Shown here in pieces: positions 47,950 to 61,800 of a DNA stretch of 64,000 nucleotides; position 1 is the first letter of the stretch; every line of letters begins with the position of its first letter. The notes under the pieces are model-generated. The model saw only the letters and a program-made list of their open reading frames with translations. It was not told the DNA's origin and did no database searches. Origin of the DNA: Cheilinus undulatus (Eukaryota > Chordata > Actinopteri > Labriformes > Labridae); NCBI RefSeq assembly GCF_018320785.1, contig NC_054868.1, positions 43,717,874 through 43,781,873 of the forward strand, read 5' to 3'. Made by a program: the position numbers and the translations under genes.

Positions 47950-48496
47950 TAACCTGACACGCCAGATGGATGTGTTTCACACATCCATCTGGGAAAGCTT
48001 CAATAGGAAACGTCTGAGAAAAGGCAGAGGATTTGAAAAAAACTCTGAGTGTGATTGGATGTATGTTCTATCACATCTCTACGGGCCAATGACAGCAGCA
48101 AAACACGTGATGTAGCTGCTATCGAGCTGCGCGTGGGCAGCTACTGAGGAATAACATGAAACATGCAACTACAGACATGTAAGTATTTGACTTTTGTCAT
48201 TTTTGAACAACTCACCGCTGTTCTTTGTTCTTCTTTTAACGGAGAAATGTTGTCAAGTTCCAATAAAACTGGTGCTTTAGCAGCATCCACGCTAATCTCT
48301 TCCTCCATAACTGCACCAGCTCTTGCTGCGGACTGTTTATGTCACGACTCTGCTGTGCCTGAAAGTACTGCCCCTCATCACTGATTGGTCCTGTCACTTT
48401 CTAACTGGGCCCAAACGGTTCAGATGGGAGCTTTGCAAGATGGATTCGCCAGTGAAAAACAAGGAAACAGGCCTATCCATCTGCTTTGCAAGGTTA
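47950..48496 (+). mobile_element. 547-bp MITE with perfect 9-bp target duplication
   Basis: Ends are TAACCT... and ...AGGTTA; the inverted repeats continue with gaps (left AACCTGACACGCCAGATGGA, right read inward AACCTTGCAAAGCAGATGGA). Both sides carry AGCCTCTAG (47941-47949 and 48497-48505), a perfect 9-bp duplication. Nine bases suggests a Mutator-like insertion rather than hAT. Near the left end GATGGATGTG and CACATCCATC form a hairpin. The short + strand frames inside are not genes. Confidence 0.8.
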
Positions 48497-48505
48497 AGCC
48501 TCTAG

Positions 48506-49749
48506 CGGACACTGAAGGAACTGCCACTTCAGGTTTTAAAGCCAATTGGTTTATGTTACAAAATCAGAGTACAGTATAAAGACATGTTGGAAATGTACTA
48601 ACTTATAATAGCAGTTTTCATGTTGTAAGCGCAGGCATCCTGACCATTCAATTTTTCAATTCAGTTCATTTATTTTTCTCAAATGGTATTTTTTATATTG
48701 TGGAATATATGGCAATTTATAACATTTATAATTGTTAAAATATCCCTACCTAACATGCTGGATAGACTGCCATAGATAGCTGCCATACAAAGCATTTGGG
48801 AAAGGGGCGGGACTTTTCAAAAATGCTCTGTCACAGTTATTACAGGCCAGACAGAGCAATAAGACAAAATGAGGTTGTTTGCATGCAGCTCTGATGCAAA
48901 CTGCCAAAGGATATGAACAGTGGATTATGATGTAGATAAAACTTATACCAGGCCGGTCAAGAGAAGAGTGAAAATGTTTTGGCGTCAAAGTGTGGCTCTT
49001 TGCTCTTGTTTTTTATTAAGTAATGTGGAGCAATTCTGATAAAAGTGTCTTTTCTAAAGGTACTTATGAGCTAATCACTGTAGCAGTGGCAGCCACTGTA
49101 TGTATCAGCTTACAGTACACAGCTCTGATAAAACTGTTGCTACACTATAGCTACATCTGAGCTTAGTGTGGCACTGGCGGAAGCTAATGGCTTCGAGTGC
49201 AACTCAACCGCGCCCTTAGCTACCGCCTCGTCGTCCTCCGATGACTCTGCTTTTAAACATGTAATATTAAACACTAAGCCATAAATCAAAATGAAAAGAA
49301 TTAACTATGAAGATGGAAACCATTTTTGAGAAAGATGTATCCAACATATATTTTCAATTATGCAGCAGTTGGTCAGCAGGGGGAGCCCTAAATATTTTGG
49401 CTTCACTTTTAGGGAGCTCTTATGCTGCCCATGCTGTATACATCCTCTGAGCTAAAGGCTAATATTAATTTGCTTTAAATGGCTGGATTATAGGTACTTT
49501 TGAGAATGGAAGTGTGTATACTAAGTGAAATTTGGATTATTGCATATATGGGTGAAATGGGGAAGTTTCACAGGCTCCAGGCTATTTCATTCCTAGACAA
49601 AAAAAGACTAGAAAACAGACACTAACCGTGACAACGAAAAAAAGAAATTGGATAAACCAGCAATCAATGAAACACAAAATGGAGCTGCACAATAGAAATG
49701 GTTTAAATTGAGGCTTTTAGTGCCACAATTAGCAGACGGTGGGCTTCAT
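48506..49749. other. Intergenic upstream of syngr3
   Basis: No exon recognised. Sequence about 48660-49440 has the texture of old repeats without definable ends. G+C content rises only from about 49740. Confidence 0.4.
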
Positions 49750-49893
49750 TTTACGGCGCAGCCCCCTCTCGTCCCTCGGTGACGCGCTGTGACTTCACAC
49801 GGAGGCTGGAGCAGGACGCTGCCGCTCCGAGCTGCTCTCTCTCCGTCTCCTCTTCTCTCTCAGCGGGCGTCGGTGCAGCAGAAAGCCGGAGGG
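49750..49893 (+). promoter_or_regulatory. syngr3 promoter/5'UTR, CpG-rich
   Basis: An abrupt G+C-rich, CpG-containing patch without a TATA box precedes and continues into exon 1, the usual look of a broadly initiating vertebrate promoter. It has a CRE-like GGTGACGCG (49778-49786) and a pyrimidine-rich initiator-like stretch (CTCTCTCCGTCTCCTCTTCT). Site use is inferred only. Confidence 0.45.
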
Positions 49894-52800
49894 ATGCAGC
49901 CAGCGGGCGCGTACGGCGCCGGGAAGGCCGGGAGCGTCAGCTTCGATGCGGTCGCCTTCTTCACGCATCCCCGCACCATCCTCAGACTGATGTCGTGGGT
50001 AAGTGAGCTTCCTCTGCAATGTGCTGTTTTCTATCAATGAACAGGCCTACCTGCATTCCCCCCCTCTGTCTCATTCACGTTGTCTCTGCCGCTCACGCCT
50101 TGCTCATCTCTCCAGCCAGCTCACCTTAAACATAAATCATGCTTTTGAACAGAAAATATGTCATTTCCTGTCAAATCTCACACGTGTTGTTAATTTCAGC
50201 GCGGTAAAATGAGCAGAAATCGTGTGAGAGATGCAGCTGGAGCGTCAGCAGCAGCAGTGTCTGATTACCATATGTTTACCAGGAGCCTCTTTGTGTCTAG
50301 ATGGAGCTCATGTGTTGGATTAAAATGCCCGCTAGCCAAAATGTAACACCTCTCTGTATCATGTCAGTGCAGCTGTGAGTCACCACACAGCTGAATGTGC
50401 GCCCTGGAGGAATAAGGAGCCATAATTTTGTTTTTTTTAAAGGTGGCACAGCCAGTCAACAGGAGGACAGAAAGCTTCTCTCTCTCTTTCTTTGTCTTAT
50501 AATTACATTTACACAACCTGATTTGTCCAGGGGGCAAAGCTTCTTTAAAAAAAAAATGTAAAAATGAAGATTTTAGACAAAAAAACAAACCAGATAACAG
50601 GACAGCACATCTATAGATATGTTTATCTGAAATACTGCCATTAAAATACAATTTTAATATATATATGCACTCTCCTGTATTTAGAGGGTACCTGTTACTT
50701 TGAAAATTCAATTAACTGATCAAATATGTAAATCAACAACAAAATAATGATATATCACAAAGGTATAAGCCACCTATAGTGTTAAAGGTGGTCTAGATTG
50801 GCTGTAATCTCTGCAGTCGCAGCATTAATGTGATGTCCCCTTGAGTGCATCACCAATCATCATCCTGTTACATAATATATTGAGGCAATCACTTTAATAA
50901 ATGCAACACAAAGCAGCTGAAACCAAAGGGATTATTTCTAATGACATGGAGTGCAAGAAGCGTGAGTTTAAAGGCGGAGGATGGCTGTGCACCTGTCAGT
51001 CTGGCTCTGATCGAGGTTTCTGCCTGTTAAAAGTGCATGCAAAGGTGGATAAATGTTGGGTCTATTGGGGTAGATGTCAGGAGAGGAAGGGGAAACTTTC
51101 TCCCATGTGGGGAGGGCCAACCGAACCTGGGGGTAGGGCTAATTCCCTACATGACATCATGGAGGGAAAATCTGAGAATGGCTTGTTTCAGCACACATTT
51201 TCTGAAAGGTGGAGAAAAATGGGGGGAGGGAATGGATTTTTCTGATTCTTGGGGGGATTGTGGACAGGCCAGGGGCACATATTTTTCTGTGTATTTTGCA
51301 TAATATGTGACCTTTAAAAGAACATTAAAGTATTTATGGAGTTGGGTCAAATCAGTTACTTGGCCATAGCAGTGCCATTAGCCTCCAGTGCAAGCATTGC
51401 CCCTTCAAGCAGGATGTGCTTGGAGAAGCTAGCCTATATTACCCCACAGACAGATATAGCTGCTCCATGTAGTTTTGAGTTTTTTTGATGAAAATGGGCC
51501 ACAAAACAAAACAATGCTGGCTCAATTGCATGCTATATTGAAAAATTAAAGCATTTCAATTTAAACCCAGAAACCCTCTGTGTTTGGCACTATTTTGCAG
51601 TTGGGCTTCAGCTACCGGCTACGTATTCCTCCGCCTCAGTGTATCTGAACAGCTGTTAGTGCCTGCTTGCTTCATCAGAGAAAAAAACAGTTAATTTCAA
51701 ACTAGTTATTTCAGCTCAATTTTCTACTTCAACAGCTGACGCCGTTTTCATAGAGTAGAAATATTGCACTGACTATAGCTTGTCTATAATTCACCATTAG
51801 AAGTGTAAAGCAACAGCCATAAACTTACTTTGATGACCAATTTCCCTTCAGCTCATCTGGTGGGGTTTGTTTCTCCAACTTATCTCCAGAAATTTAAAGA
51901 AGGTCCTTAAAACACCAACACTCAGTAAGGCAGGGAACTCTGGATGGGGAGTGATGCAGGCTGCAGCCCCTATCCTCTATCAGAAATGTCCTGAAGAAGT
52001 GTTAGAACTAAGTCCCACTTATGACAACAGTAGCTCTTGTCGGCATGGGCTCACAGTTTCCACTGAAGTTTCTGTCCTGCTATTTCTTTCCTCTGTCTCC
52101 ACTTGTGCTTTTCAAAGTAAAAGCCTGGTTTGCATTTCTGTGAAGAAGCTCACCTTGTTAGTATGCTTTTATATAGATTTTTTTCCCAGCTCATTTGGGT
52201 TATACAATGATTCAAGTCAATAGTAGAGGGAATTATGAAGCTAAAACTTATAAAGAAGGGCAAGGCTGTGACAGCAGGGAGACACAGACAACACACAGCC
52301 TGATGTCTGGTATACAAGCTGAATAGGCTGGAACTGACGAGTGCTACGGCTGGAACTGATGAGTGCTACAGCTGTCACATAGCGAGCACGCACCCAGTCT
52401 GAAACGGACGTGAGGGGGTGGTGGGTCCTAAGTACTGGTCAAACATATATACAAGAAAGCATGTGCTGTAGACCTGGACTTTCTGCAAGGTCTGTCTTAT
52501 CTAGTGTAGTGCTGACCTTGCAAAGCTGACGGATTGGCCTGAGTCCATGCCTGTCATCAGGAGGCCTCAGGCCTGCCTTAACTCCACCTCCGCCTGTTGA
52601 TATTTTGACCAAAGCTTAGTTTGAGTCAGCATTTCCAACATGTGGACCGCCATCATCTGGCTTCAAGATGCTTCTTCAGAAACCAGTGTGTGATGTCACT
52701 GATGCCCCTTTTCCACCAAGCCAGCTCCAGGGCCCGTCCTGGGCCAGAGATGGAGCCGCTCTGCAGTTGGTTTTGTCAGAGAACTGGTTTACTGTTCCAT

Positions 52801-55800
52801 GGACTTAAGCTGACCAGAGAGTCATGTCATTAAATTACTGTGAACGTCAATGTGCATCCCCGTTTTCCAAGTAACACCCAGCTCTCATTGCTGCCTCAAG
52901 CTTTCTTTGTACTAAATCTGAGGCCCTCACAGCCAGGAGACAGCTCGTCTCCTCAGATCCCTGCTGCTTTGTTTTTGCATCCAGGTTTGTTTTGCACCAT
53001 CTCATCTGAAGCTCTGTTGGCCATCTGTATGTTCCAATCTTTTCCCAAGCCACACGACAGCACCTGGCCCCTAATCTGAGCATGCAGACCCCCAGGCTTG
53101 GGCTGGTTCTTTCCCCTGGACCAGCAGGGAATCGGTACCACAATAGAACCAGTTTTTCTGGCCTTGGTACTAGATTAAGGACCGGCTCCAAACTAGCCCT
53201 GGAATTAGCTTGGTGGAAAAGGGTATGAGATGGCTATGATGCATATTTTTTCCCACTTATTGATTAATTAGAAATATTTTCTTAATGATCTTCTAGTCAC
53301 TGGTGGTAAGATATTTTAGATTTTAAAGACCACTTTTTCAAAACATAAGATATTTCAATCACAATAATACATTTGAATGAGGTTCCTTTTCTCTTTTACT
53401 CTTTCATTTATGATGACTTAGGGGATGTACTTTTCAGGAAAATGTCTTCCATTATTGTTGATTTTTCTGTTTAGGGAATTATGAAATGCTTGAGTTGCGA
53501 CATGAGAAAAGATCTTTGTTTTTGTTGCAGATTTTATCTGCAAAGCCTGAAAGAAGAGGCAAAATATTCTATCAATTCTGAGCCGTTAAATGAACATGCA
53601 TTGAAGTGCAACATTATAATAGTGTCCCTGTGTCTTTTAAACTCATGAGGATTGGGCACTTTTTATGCATAACATGTTAATACAGAACAATAAATTCATC
53701 TGCTTGAGCTCTACACGTGTTTTGGGGTCTTAAGAGTGTTGTCTTTGTCGTCTTTCTCGTCTTCGTTATCGTTGTTTTGTTAAAGGTGCAGGGGATGTTT
53801 CCTGCTAAGGCTAAGCTTCTTGATGTATCACTGAAGGTTTCCTTGACAAACTCTTCCTCTCCCTCTGTTGACCTTGTTTCTGTCCCTCAGGGGTGATTTG
53901 ATGAACAGCAGGGGTTCTTTATGAACTTGGCTCCTTGTCTCCTTCTTCTCGTGGCTCTGTCTAAGCTTTTCATCTGCTCCGACTCTGATCCACTGTTCTC
54001 AGGCTGTTTTTTTACTTCCTTTATTCCCTCTTTTCCTCACTGCTGCCTTTTCAAACTGCTTGTCTAGTTTTGCTTTCAGTTGTTTGTTCACCCAAAATAA
54101 CTATTTTAATATTTTTGAGTGTATTTTTGTGTCCAGAAGCTGCCATGTCTGTTTGTGGTGTGTATGAGGAATGACGGGCATTCACACTCCAGTGTGACTT
54201 CATTCTCTGCTACATGTTAGATAATAAATCAGTCCACGTGTGTCTCCCTGCAGGTTTTCTCCATAGTGGTGTTCAGCTGCATCGTGAACGAGGGCTACAT
54301 CAACATTGGCTCGGAACGTCTGCTCTGCGTCTTCAACAACAACGGCGACGCCTGTAACTACGGCATCACCATCGGCGTGGCCTGCTTCCTTGGCAGCATC
54401 TTTTTCCTCATCCTGGACTTTTACTTTCCCTCCATCAGCAACGTCAAGGACAGAAGACGCGCCGTCCTGCTGGACCTCGTTTTCTCCGGTACACTGAATT
54501 ATACATAGACTACTGCTGAAAGAGTATGATGTGAATATGCAGAGCAGTTTGAATAAAACAGATATAAGAAGGATGCACTTAAAAAAACCCATAAACTCAA
54601 AAGAAAATGCATAAACTTTAAAGTAAACCCTGTTCTAAAGATAGACTGACCTTATTCGAACATTATTAGTCTTTTTTGTGAATATTGTACAAAGAAACAC
54701 TTATTTCTACATGTTGAGAACTAGATTCACATGCAGGCTGCTATAGTTGTGCAGTGCATTCTGGGCATTGGTTTTGATTGAACTCACCCTGATCTATATT
54801 GCTGTTGACTTTTTTACTGCAATTGGTAAATTTCAAAAGGCTTTAAGGATGAGACACCATATGAAGAAGGAAAATTCATAAGTCTGATTTGCTTTAATCA
54901 TCTGACATTTGATGATGTCTAGACCTTTTCAGCAACTTGAAAGACTAGTTTAATATAGGAATTTTTGGTATGTTTGTAGAAGTAATATGAAGCTACCACC
55001 ATCAGCTAACTAGCTTTACAGAGTTCGGCACAAGTGCACGAAACGCTGGGAAAAATCATCAACCAGAAGGTCCAAATTCTCCATTACAAGCACATTTTAT
55101 CTTATTTATTTGATTAAAACAGCACTACATCTTCAATGAGTGCATTCATCTCTTATTATTCCACGCTCAAGGAAATGCAACCTGTCGGTAGCAATGGCAA
55201 ATTAATGTACTTAAAATGGAGTTGGCCCACTTTTACAGCTAAAACAGCCTCCACTCCTCATGGAAGGCTTTCCTCAAGATTTTGTGGGAATTTGTGCCCA
55301 TTCACCCTGTAGAGTATTTTTGAGGCCAGGCACTGATGTTGGACGAGAAGGCCTGGCTTGCAATCTCTGTTCCAGTTCACCCCAAAGATGCTTGATGGGG
55401 TTGAGGTCAGGACTCTGTGCAGGCCGGTCCAGCTCTTCCACACTGAACTCATCAAACCATGTCTTTATAGTCCTTGCTTTGTGCACTGGGGCACAGTCAT
55501 GATGAAATAGAAAAGAGCCTTCCCCAAACTGTTACCACAAAATTGGAAGCATTGTCCAAATTGTCTTGGTATGCTGAAGCATTAAGATTGCCCCTCACTG
55601 GAGATAAGGGGCCAAGTCAAACCCTTGAAAAAGCCCATACCATTATCCCTCCTCCACCAAACTTCTTAGTTAGCACAACGCAGTCAGGCAGGTAACATTC
55701 TCCCGGCATCCGCCAAACCCAGACTCACCCATCTGACTGCCAGACAGAGAAGCGTGATTGGTCACTCCACAGAACATGTTTCCTCTGCTCCACAGTCTAG

Positions 55801-58800
55801 TGTCAATTAGCTTTACACCACTCCGCTTGCCGTTGGACTTGGTGATGTGATTGCATGCAGCTGCTCACTCATGGAAACTCCTGCCGCACAGGTTTTGTGC
55901 TCACATTAATGCCAGCTTCAGCTATGGAACCAGCAGTGTTGGCGACTTGTAGACACCATGCACCTTAGCAGTCTAGACCCAGCTCTGTGATTTGACATGG
56001 TCTTCTGAGTTGCTGTTGTTGCTAAATGCTTCCACTGTCTAACAATATCATTACAGTTGACTGTGGAATATCCAGCAGGGATGACATTTCAAAACTGTCT
56101 TATTGCAAAGGTGGCATCCATCACGATACCACGCTTAAAGTCACTGAGCTCTTCAGAACGATCCATTTTCTATCAGAAATGTTTGCAAACTGAGATTGCA
56201 TGGTTGGATGCTTTTTTTATATACACCTGTGGGTCTGATTGAAACACCTCAATTAAACAATTAACTGGTACAGCCAAATTTTTTTGTTCATATAGTGTAA
56301 CTTCAGTTCTGACTTGGAGCTATACAAACAAAGATTACATGTACATCTGCAGTAAAGGTGTAAAAACGTGCCGGGGGGGGGGGGGGGGCAAAGTGAGGAA
56401 ATGTGTCTGTTGATATGTGACCTAAACCTCACTCTGATAATGAATAAAAACATTTGATCACAAAAAACAAACAAAGATTGATAGATATATCTGTTGTCAC
56501 TCTTCACACATTTTCACTGCAGATCTTTTATTGGTGGATACAGACTGTATAACTTTAAACAACAGTATTACATGTTAACTTACAGTTTGAATATCAATAA
56601 ATCAAAGAAAATTCAAGTTATTACTAGTATAGTAATATACTAGTGCATGGTGATTCATACATTCTCCCCTCCTCCAGGTCTTGCCAGCTTCCTGTGGTTT
56701 GTTGGCTTCTGCTTTCTGGCCAATCAGTGGCAGGCGACCTCACCAGATGAGCTCCCATTGGCTCAGGGCTCCGATGCCGCCAGAGCCACCATCGCTTTCT
56801 GCTTCTTCTCCATCCTCACCTGGGTCTGTAGGAGTTTTTTAACCTCTCTGTATGTTTGTATGTGTGTTAATGTTTCCTCAGCCTTTGTGAATGTTTATGA
56901 GTGTTTGAATCCATCATCATCATCGTCATCATCATCATCATCATCATCATCATGTGTGTATGTGTATTTCAGGGTTATCAGTGTCTGCTGGAAATGAACA
57001 GATTTAAGAGCATTTCCTTCATGGAGGACAAGCAGAGGCTCCTGCCCAGGACTCCTCAAACCCTCTCTCTAGTCTAACACACACTCATTCTCTCACCTAG
57101 ATTGTATTTATAGGTGGATAAACAGCTCAAATTTTGAAGTAAAATATCAAGTATATATGTTTTCAGTACTGACAAATAACTACATACACATACCTGCAGT
57201 ACCTCTAGTAACATAAGATGGGACCTATCCGTGGGTAACCACCATACTGCAGGGGGAACATTTTTCTGTTCCCACCCAGAAGATAGCATCAATATTGAAC
57301 CTGGCTGAAAATGCCATTGGCAGTTTTGTATTGTTGCAAAATTAAGATCTGTGGGAATTAAAAGTTAATGACTCAGATTTAGTTTAAGCAGATAATAATC
57401 TCTCTGAATGAAGACCACTTTTGTGCTTCTTTGAGGATTAAATGCATTTATCAGATAGATAGGCTAATAACCATCAACATTTTATGCATTAGACAATATC
57501 TGTAGTCTCTTTGCCACAGATGAGCAACTTTTTCAAAGTATTTTGTATAGTAGAAAAAATATACCCTAGACCTGCAACTACCTGCCAGCACTCTCTGCAT
57601 AACGCTAAAGCTCATTTCAGACTTGCAATTGTTCAAAGGTTGTGTCACACCTTACTTTTCATTTTAGTGTTCATGTTAACAAGTCAGGGCTTTTGAGACT
57701 GCCTATGGGAGTGTCATAACTCTCATGCAGGGAATCTAGAGCAGTGGTTCCCAACCTGGGGGTCCAGGAACCCCTGGGGGAGTGCAAAAGATTTCAGGGG
57801 GCGCAGGACCCTGTCTGTTCTCATGTTGTCAGTTAGTATAAGTTTTTTTTTTTTTAAATCATGATTAGCAACATAATGCATGACAGCGTTCTCAAGCCAC
57901 CCTAAAATTTGAATAACTTGACAGTTTCCATTCATTTTTCAGCAAAAACTGGAAATTTAGGGGGAAAAATAGAAAATTTTGAGATTATAAAGTCTATGTT
58001 TACAAGCAAACAATTTCAGATTTTCAGAGTTTAAAAAGTCTTAAATTTAAAAAGAAAAAAAAAAAGAAGTTCCTGAAATCATAAATTTACAACCTGCAAA
58101 GTAAGTAAGAAACCAAACTGAAAACAGTGGTTTGATCTTTGACTTTTAGACTTAAAGTCTCAAAATTCAAAGTTGTGGTTCACTTACAGTTAAAGTAAAA
58201 AAATAGTTAAAGTTAAAAAAAAATCTGAATTAATGACTTTTTAAACTTCTTGAATAGTAACAGATATTCTTAATTATTTTTTCTTCCCTGGCCCTGATAC
58301 ACTGTCATAATAATGGATAGTTTTTTTTACCTTTTTTTTTTTACCTTTTTTTTTTTCTAAGAAAAGAGTCTGTAGGTCTTTTATGTTGGGATTTTGTCAG
58401 TGAAAACAATTGAAACGGATGTGTACTTTTTTCAAATGGGTTCTGTGGATGCTTATGTTTTCTTAGATGTGAGTAGGGAGGTCCCTAAAAGGAAAAAGGT
58501 TGGGAACCACTGATCTAGAGAATAGAGGGCTGTTACATTTTACAGCAGGGTGAATGCATCTCTCAACCTGAATAGACAGGAAAATGATAAACACAGAGTT
58601 ATATTTACGTTATTTTAGCAGATATGTGCTTTAACATCAGTAAAACATGTTTGCAGTCCGTTTATTGATAAACCCCTGAGAAGGTCACAAGACAAAGCAG
58701 GTCTAAAAACATTGTATTCTAAGCTTCAAGCTTGCTGAACTCTGTTTGCTTATCAGTAGAATATATCACAGGGCAGCTTTATACATTATGATTACATACC

Positions 58801-61800
58801 CTGGTCATTAGGGGTGTAACGGTTTATGTATTCGTCCTGAACCATCATGGTTCGGTGCCTGTAGCCCCACAACGAATACGTCAGAACCATTAAAAAAAAA
58901 CAAACAAATATAACAGTATTTATCTGCCAATCTTGGTGGCAGTAATGTTGTTAAGTGTGGTTGCTAACTGCTATTAAACCATCAACGAAGAAGAGGAAGT
59001 AGCTGGCATATGAAAACACACAAAGAAGAAAAGTTTGGTCCCGGCTTCCGTTGTAAGAGCGGCAGAGCAGCGAGACCCACTGCCTTTTTCACCCTCTCCT
59101 CATCTCCACGTTGTTTTAAAAACCTCCGGAAGTGAAAGAAGAGAGGATCAAAGACATTACAGCTTCTGATAGATTTAAAGACTATACACAGACCTGTAGA
59201 AGTAGAGAACAAGGACTGCAAATATGCATTTGAGCACTCTGCTCAGACTCTGTTGCAACATCCCATCCTGTGTTTACATGAGCTAGTCTGGGATCCTTCA
59301 CTGACACACGAGTCAGGATTTTGCACGAGGAATCACTGCACCAGCTTCTTTTTTTTTTTTTTTTTTAATTCAAAATGGTGTTACAGCACTCATCATAAAG
59401 CATTAACATGATATATTGCTCTAAAAAGCACAATTTTAATTTGCAATGGTATTTATTTTACTTTTGTAAACTAGGAGATATTGGACTGTTTTTTCGGTTT
59501 GCTTTCCATTTTGCATATTTTTTTTGTTTTCCTCTTTTTTGTCTTTTGTTTAATACCTCACAGGCTGTACCAACTATCACTGATAATTTTTAATAACACT
59601 AGATGGAACAAAGAATTGATCAGTTGATTCAAATTTATGTTTCGAACTTCTGAATAAAATATTAGCTGCACTAACATTAGTAAAAGAAAAACAATAAGCG
59701 AGGGACCTCTGGAAGTTTAAATCTGGTACTTTTTCTTTTTCTATCACTGAACTGAACCCATACCGAACTGTGACCCCAAATCTGAGGTACGAACGTGCTT
59801 CAAGTATTTAGATGTCTAAGAAGTGCAATACAAGCTCAAAGTGGAGGAGCAATGCATAACTACAACCACCAAAGTCCAAGGCACATAATCCCTCCACAGC
59901 CAGCAGCTTAGACTGGGAACAGGCACCAAATGCTCCCAGAGAAGAGCTTCTCTCAACCAGACATCCCTGCTTTAATAAAAAAAAGAAGAAAAAACACGAC
60001 CAGTCAGCCTGATTCATCATCCACTGATAACCCAGTGGAGCCTTTTAAAGTAATCTCACCACCAGGCCTACAGCAGCCATTCATCTCACTGTCAGAACCA
60101 GTGGAGAGGTTAAACTGTAATTGTGTCAGAGAAATACAGTATGTTACATAAGATCTTATTTTAGAGCATCAAGCCTTTCTTTCAATTCTTCAGTGAATGC
60201 ATTATGACTTGATTCATCTCTGGAGGATTTATAGCATGTGACAAAGAACTCTCTCAGTCTTCACAGAATTGTTAGATTACTCACTATGAGAAACTGAGCT
60301 CAGCCTTTAAGGGTTTCTGCATATGATGCTCTGACTGTAACATCTGAGGAACTTACCTGGGTGATGTCATCAGGGATGTTTCTGCACAGGAGTTTAGGGT
60401 GCCAACTTTAACCAAAAAACTACACTGGTATCACCCTGTATAGAGTTTCAAAGACAGAGAGATACCAAGCAGAGCTGGTGTAATACTGTGGTCTGATGAC
60501 AGTCTGATACTGATAGTCCTTTCAATCTTTATTCTTAATACGAAACATGCAAACAGTAAACTGATTGCCATTATCAAAAAGTTAGTTGCCATGTGACACT
60601 ACAATAAATAAAACTACTTGTTAATGAGCACACAGGCTTTAATTGATCTATGTGACTTTATGCATTTATGTGAGTCTAATTGGTGTGAATGTTAGTTATG
60701 TTTGAAACAAAACATAATGTAATGACTCAGTATGTAACAACAATGTACAATATAACGAGGCACAATGTAACAATGATGCATAATTTTACAGTGACGCATT
60801 ATGTTCCGGGGCATAATGTAATGAAGACAATAATAGCAATAATAGACAATAATGTAGCAGCAGCATGTTATAAAACATTAATTCATAGGTAACACATAAT
60901 GTAACGACACTTAATGTAGCGGTGCATAATGAAACACCAACGCATAATGTATAAAAATGAATAATGTAGCATGAAACTAACAAAAATGTATAATGTAATA
61001 ACAGGTGGATAATGTAACAAAATGCTGACCACATAAAAGTTCAAGTTCTTACGCATATTATGCGTCATTATTACATAATGCAGCATTGTTACACTGTGCT
61101 CTGTTGTTGCATTACGTGTAGTTACACTTTGCACTGTTACATTATGTGTTTTTCACAGTATGCGTTTTTTTACTATGCATTGTACTTTTATGTGTTAGAA
61201 CATTATGTGTCATTACATAATTACTTGCCGTTACATTTTGTGTTGTCGTTAATCCGCTTTTTTGTAATTCTGCGTTGTTACATTATGCGTAATTGTTATA
61301 TTTTGCGCTGTTTCATCATGCATTGTCCTTACATTATATGCTGTCCTTACATTGCTGTAACATAATGGTCTGTTACATCATGTGCTGTTACATAATGACC
61401 TGTTACATTATGTGCTGTTTCATTATGGCCTGTTACATCATGTGCTGTTACATAATGGCCTGTTACATTAGGCGCTGTTACATAATGGCCTGTTACATCA
61501 TGTGCTGTTACATAATGGCCTGTTACATTAGGCGCTGTTACATAATGGCCTTGTACATTATGTACTGTTACATAATGGCTTGTTTCATTATGTGTTGTTA
61601 CATAACGGCTTGTTACATTATGTGTTGTTACATAATGACCTGCTACATTATGCGCAGTTACATAGTGGGCTATTACATTACAGCTATTACATTATTTGAT
61701 GCTACATGATGGCCTGTTACATTATGCATCGTTTTCACATTTACCTTTGCCCTTACATTATGCGCTGTTACATAATAACCTGTTACATTATGTGCTTTTA

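Larger units (their letters stand above)
49999..54253. other. syngr3: syngr3 intron 1
   Basis: No additional exon is evident. It contains a repeat-like region at 50760-51320 and an inverted-repeat element at 52705-53223. Frames such as 52847-53191 (-) lie within that element. Confidence 0.45.

Noticed and set aside
52847-53191. 114-codon minus-strand frame in syngr3 intron 1
   Set aside because: It lies inside the element with CCCCTTTTCCACCAAG inverted ends and has no family resemblance.
61060-61709. Long frames encoding CYIM-type repeats
   Set aside because: They arise because the tandem unit is 30 bp, a multiple of three; other frames and the opposite strand are also open, and there is no start context or family.
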